7,153 nucleotides of DNA. Origin: Candidatus Eiseniibacteriota bacterium. Its GTDB lineage: Bacteria > Arandabacterota > Arandabacteria > Arandabacterales > Arandabacteraceae. The notes under the pieces are model-generated. The model had not been told where the DNA came from. It saw nothing but the letters and a program-made list of their open reading frames with translations, and did no database searches. The stretch spans positions 1 to 7,153 of the forward strand of contig JAUXGG010000079.1 of the NCBI GenBank assembly GCA_030622265.1. Direction: 5' to 3'. Below are positions 4,560 to 7,153 of the stretch, piece after piece (position 1 is the stretch's first letter; each line of letters starts with the position of its first letter). The position numbers and the translations under genes were made by a program.

Positions 4560-7153
4560 CTATCTTATGACATTAAGCCTCTTGCTCTCGACCCCGAAGG
4601 AGCTCTGGAGACGGGCGAAGTAGACTCCGCTCGCCACGCGGCGGCCGGCTTCATTCTTACCGTCCCAGCGGAGGAGATGATCGCCTGCACGCAGGTCTCC
4701 CGACTCAAGCGACCGCACTTTCCGGCCGGCGAGATCATAGATCGCGAGCGTTACCGCCGAGGGCTGCGCCAGCGAGAACTCGATGTTCGTGCTCTCCCTG
4801 AAAGGATTGGGATGGCCGGCGAGTCCCATCGGGCCTGCCACGTCGCCTTGGGTCACCCCTGTAAGATCGGGTAGCTGCGTCAGGTCGAACGAGTGCATGG
4901 AGCGCCCGTGGGTCCCCGCAACAATGGTCCGGGTGGGGTTATGGATCTTGATATCAAATACGGGTACGGCCGGGAGACCGGGGCCGAGCATCTGCCAGGA
5001 TGCACCGGAGTTCTCGGTATAGAAGCACCCGACGTCGCTTCCGGCGAACAGACGCGCCGGCAGATCGGGATCTACCACAAGCACGTTCACGGGCGCCGCC
5101 GGCAGATCGGAGGTTATGTCCACCCAGTTCGCGCCATAATCCTGGGTGCGATATACATAGCCTATGTTCTCGTTCCACCGGAGACCGGAGAAACTGACAT
5201 ATGCGGTCCCGGGGCTTACCGGATCAACCGCCACGCGGGTAACCCACCGGTTGGGCAGCGATCCGGATATGTCTGTCCAGGCCCCGCCGCCATTGGTGGT
5301 GACCCACACTCTCGAATCGTCGGTACCTACATAGAGCACGTCGCCATCGGTCGGGGAGCCCGCCATCGTAGTGATGGTCCCGAAGCCGCCCCCCTGATCG
5401 CCGCCGGTGAGGTCACCGCTTATCAAGCTCCAGGAGTCAGCCCCATCTATGGTTCTATAAACACGGTAGCTCCCATAGTAGAGAGTGAGGTTATCCGACG
5501 GGTCCATCACCACCGGAGTGCTCCAGTTGGTCCGGCTGTCGTAGATGCTCCCCAGAGCCCAGTCCCAGCTATAGCCGAAATCGGTCGACTTATAGAGATT
5601 GCCCCACTGGTATTCCACGTAGATCACGTCGGAATCGGTGGGATCCACATTGACGTAGAAGCCGTCGCCGCCGAAGATGGCCTCCCAGTCACTCGTGCCA
5701 CCGGTTGGGGTACGTATCGTACCATTGTCCTGGGTGCCGCCGTAGAGACGCTGGGGACTCAGGTAATCGATCTCGATGGCATAGAACTGGTTGGTGGGCT
5801 GATTGTAGAGCTTGCTCCAGGAGTTTCCCGAATTGCCGGAGACATACAGGCCGCCGTCATTCCCCTCATAGATGTGGCTGTAGTCCGTGGGATCGAAGGC
5901 CATGGCATGGTGGTCCACATGGTTGGAGGAGCCCACCTCGCTCCAGCTCGACCCGCCGTCCAGGCTCCTGTACAGCGGTACGCCGAACGCGAAAACCCTA
6001 TTGGAATTACCGGGATCGACCCTGATCTGGCCGAAATACCAGCCGAAGGAGCTGTGGATGTTCGCGAGAGCGCCGTCGTTTGTCCGGGTCCAGGTATCGC
6101 CGCCGTTGATGGACTTATACACCTGTGCTTCATAAAGAGGAGATGGACGATCATATATGGCGTAGATGATGCTCGGATTCGATGCACACACAGAGAGGCC
6201 GATCCTCCCGACATCGCTACCCTTAGGTAGTCCGCTGGTAAGCTCGGTCCAGGTATCGCCCCCGTCGTAGGAGCGCCATATGCCGCTCGACCAGCCGCCG
6301 GACTGGCGAGTATTAAGATGCCTCACCCTCTCCCACATAGCGGCGAAGACCGTGTCCGGCCTGGTGGGATCTATGGCGATATCTATGGCGGCGGTGGAAT
6401 CGGTCACGGAATGCACCAGATCCCAGGTGTCGCCGCCATCTTTCGAGCGGTAGACGCCGCGCTCGGGATTGGTACCGAAGAGCGATCCCGTACCGGCCAC
6501 CCACAGGCGGTCGGTGTTGAAGGGATCCACCACTATGCGACCGATATAGCGGGCGTCTTCCAGCCCGATATAGCTCCAGGTGGCCCCGCCATCGGTCGAC
6601 TTGTACAACCCCATTCCAAACCAGCTGAAGCTGTGAGCATTGGCCTCACCCGTCCCAACATAGATGGTGTCGGGATGCAGCGGGTCCAGGGCGATGGCCC
6701 CGATCGTGAGTACCGGCAGGTCATCGGTTATGGGAGTCCAGGTCACGCCGCCATCTGTACTCTTGTGCACACCGCCGCTCGCGTGTGCCGCGAAGATGAT
6801 GTCTGGATCGGTCGGGTGAATGGCGAGATCGCTTATCCTCGCCCCGATATTACTCGGACCCTCCTCAACCCAGGAGCCGCTCAAGGGTGCGAAGGATCTC
6901 CTGGCTTCCAGTCTCATGACCTGAGCCTCAATGACCGCGTCCTTGAGCTGATCATAGTCGATTCGGCCATAGGGGTATGCTCGCTGACTGTATCCCCAGC
7001 CACTCGGGAAAAGGCCCGGCTCATAGGACTTGCCCTGGGCCGCAAGATCGGCCTTGAATTCGGCCTTCTCCTGCTTGATCTTCCGGCTGATCTCCTCCTT
7101 GGTAAACTCGCCGCGTTGCCCCGGCCCTTCCATCAGCCTATAGGTTACTGAGA
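4560..7153 (-). CDS. BNR/sortilin-like beta-propeller secreted protein with FlgD-like sorting tail (5' end cut by window)
   Basis: The frame is open to the window edge; the first Met is at 7133, but codons upstream of it (SVTYRL) are coding and no ribosome binding site is present, so the start and presumably a signal peptide lie outside. Numbered from that Met, 857 residues are visible. Twelve Asp-box (BNR) motifs of S/T-x-D/N-x-G-x-S/T-W type start at 125, 179, 230, 288, 341, 390, 432, 516, 561, 612, 663 and 706, some imperfect. Family hallmarks VDHHA (406-410), GNDGG (424-428) and TQDNG (467-471) match Vps10/sortilin-type BNR propellers. Residues about 764-857 carry HPNPF and GVYFARL, a FlgD-like sorting tail. 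Such proteins are exported and probably bind ligands at the cell surface. Asp boxes alone do not show sialidase activity, so no enzyme is claimed. Confidence 0.85.
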   Translation of the reverse strand, partial: SVTYRLMEGPGQRGEFTKEEISRKIKQEKAEFKADLAAQGKSYEPGLFPSGWGYSQRAYPYGRIDYDQLKDAVIEAQVMRLEARRSFAPLSGSWVEEGPSNIGARISDLAIHPTDPDIIFAAHASGGVHKSTDGGVTWTPITDDLPVLTIGAIALDPLHPDTIYVGTGEANAHSFSWFGMGLYKSTDGGATWSYIGLEDARYIGRIVVDPFNTDRLWVAGTGSLFGTNPERGVYRSKDGGDTWDLVHSVTDSTAAIDIAIDPTRPDTVFAAMWERVRHLNTRQSGGWSSGIWRSYDGGDTWTELTSGLPKGSDVGRIGLSVCASNPSIIYAIYDRPSPLYEAQVYKSINGGDTWTRTNDGALANIHSSFGWYFGQIRVDPGNSNRVFAFGVPLYRSLDGGSSWSEVGSSNHVDHHAMAFDPTDYSHIYEGNDGGLYVSGNSGNSWSKLYNQPTNQFYAIEIDYLSPQRLYGGTQDNGTIRTPTGGTSDWEAIFGGDGFYVNVDPTDSDVIYVEYQWGNLYKSTDFGYSWDWALGSIYDSRTNWSTPVVMDPSDNLTLYYGSYRVYRTIDGADSWSLISGDLTGGDQGGGFGTITTMAGSPTDGDVLYVGTDDSRVWVTTNGGGAWTDISGSLPNRWVTRVAVDPVSPGTAYVSFSGLRWNENIGYVYRTQDYGANWVDITSDLPAAPVNVLVVDPDLPARLFAGSDVGCFYTENSGASWQMLGPGLPAVPVFDIKIHNPTRTIVAGTHGRSMHSFDLTQLPDLTGVTQGDVAGPMGLAGHPNPFRESTNIEFSLAQPSAVTLAIYDLAGRKVRSLESGDLRAGDHLLRWDGKNEAGRRVASGVYFARLQSSFGVESKRLNVIR

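Noticed and set aside
4893..6230. Open frame of 445 codons on the + strand
   Set aside because: It lies wholly opposite the BNR gene, whose repeats and motifs are unmistakable. The translation lacks recognisable domains and reflects GC-biased third positions.
6318..7151. Open frame of 277 codons on the + strand
   Set aside because: It is antisense to the start of the BNR propeller, and its translation shows no family features.
4560..7153. Sialidase activity for the BNR protein
   Set aside because: Asp boxes are structural and occur in many non-enzymatic propellers. No catalytic arginine triad could be assigned, and the hallmarks fit the Vps10/sortilin-like group.

Overview
The window reads as accessory chromosome sequence from an uncultivated, GC-rich bacterium, most likely of the Fibrobacteres-Chlorobi-Bacteroidetes side of the tree (an Eisenbacteria, Latescibacteria or Zixibacteria type of lineage). 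This placement is an inference. It rests on two large secreted proteins ending in YPNPF/HPNPF-type FlgD-like sorting tails, on a DUF6754-type membrane protein, and on strong AGGAGG-type ribosome binding sites. No marker gene fixes the phylum.

Layout. Bases 1-419 (+) hold the C-terminal end of a DNA-methyltransferase-like gene cut by the left edge; by hand count it is AT-richer (about 52% GC over 1-420) than sampled blocks of the other genes (about 58-70%). Directly after its stop, 426-485 folds into an imperfect hairpin laid out like an integron attC site, so this gene may be a captured cassette. A membrane protein follows (511-1644, +), with signal peptide, fibronectin-III-like domain, one transmembrane helix and a DUF6754-like domain. 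It converges over a 32-base gap on a minus-strand pair: a large multidomain protein (4373 to 2160) and a YbaK/EbsC aminoacyl-tRNA deacylase (2150 to 1677), separated by 9 bases with the ribosome binding site touching the upstream stop. Upstream of these, after a 186-base spacer rich in short repeats and a stem-loop, lies a BNR/sortilin-like secreted beta-propeller protein (7153 to 4560, minus strand) whose N-terminus is outside the window.

The most unusual object is the 737-residue protein. It carries an N-terminal Cys-rich DUF483-like domain, then an internal segment that looks just like a signal peptide, then three tandem copies of a roughly 140-residue module. Each copy combines acidic calcium-type loops with an H...CxxCG...NMG...NP...H pattern I do not recognise as a described domain, and the protein ends in a sorting tail. 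It and the BNR protein probably share an export and surface-attachment route. The tRNA deacylase is a housekeeping quality-control enzyme that appears to be co-transcribed rather than functionally linked. No tRNA, rRNA, CRISPR array, transposase or integrase was seen, and no gene-free stretch exceeds 190 bases.
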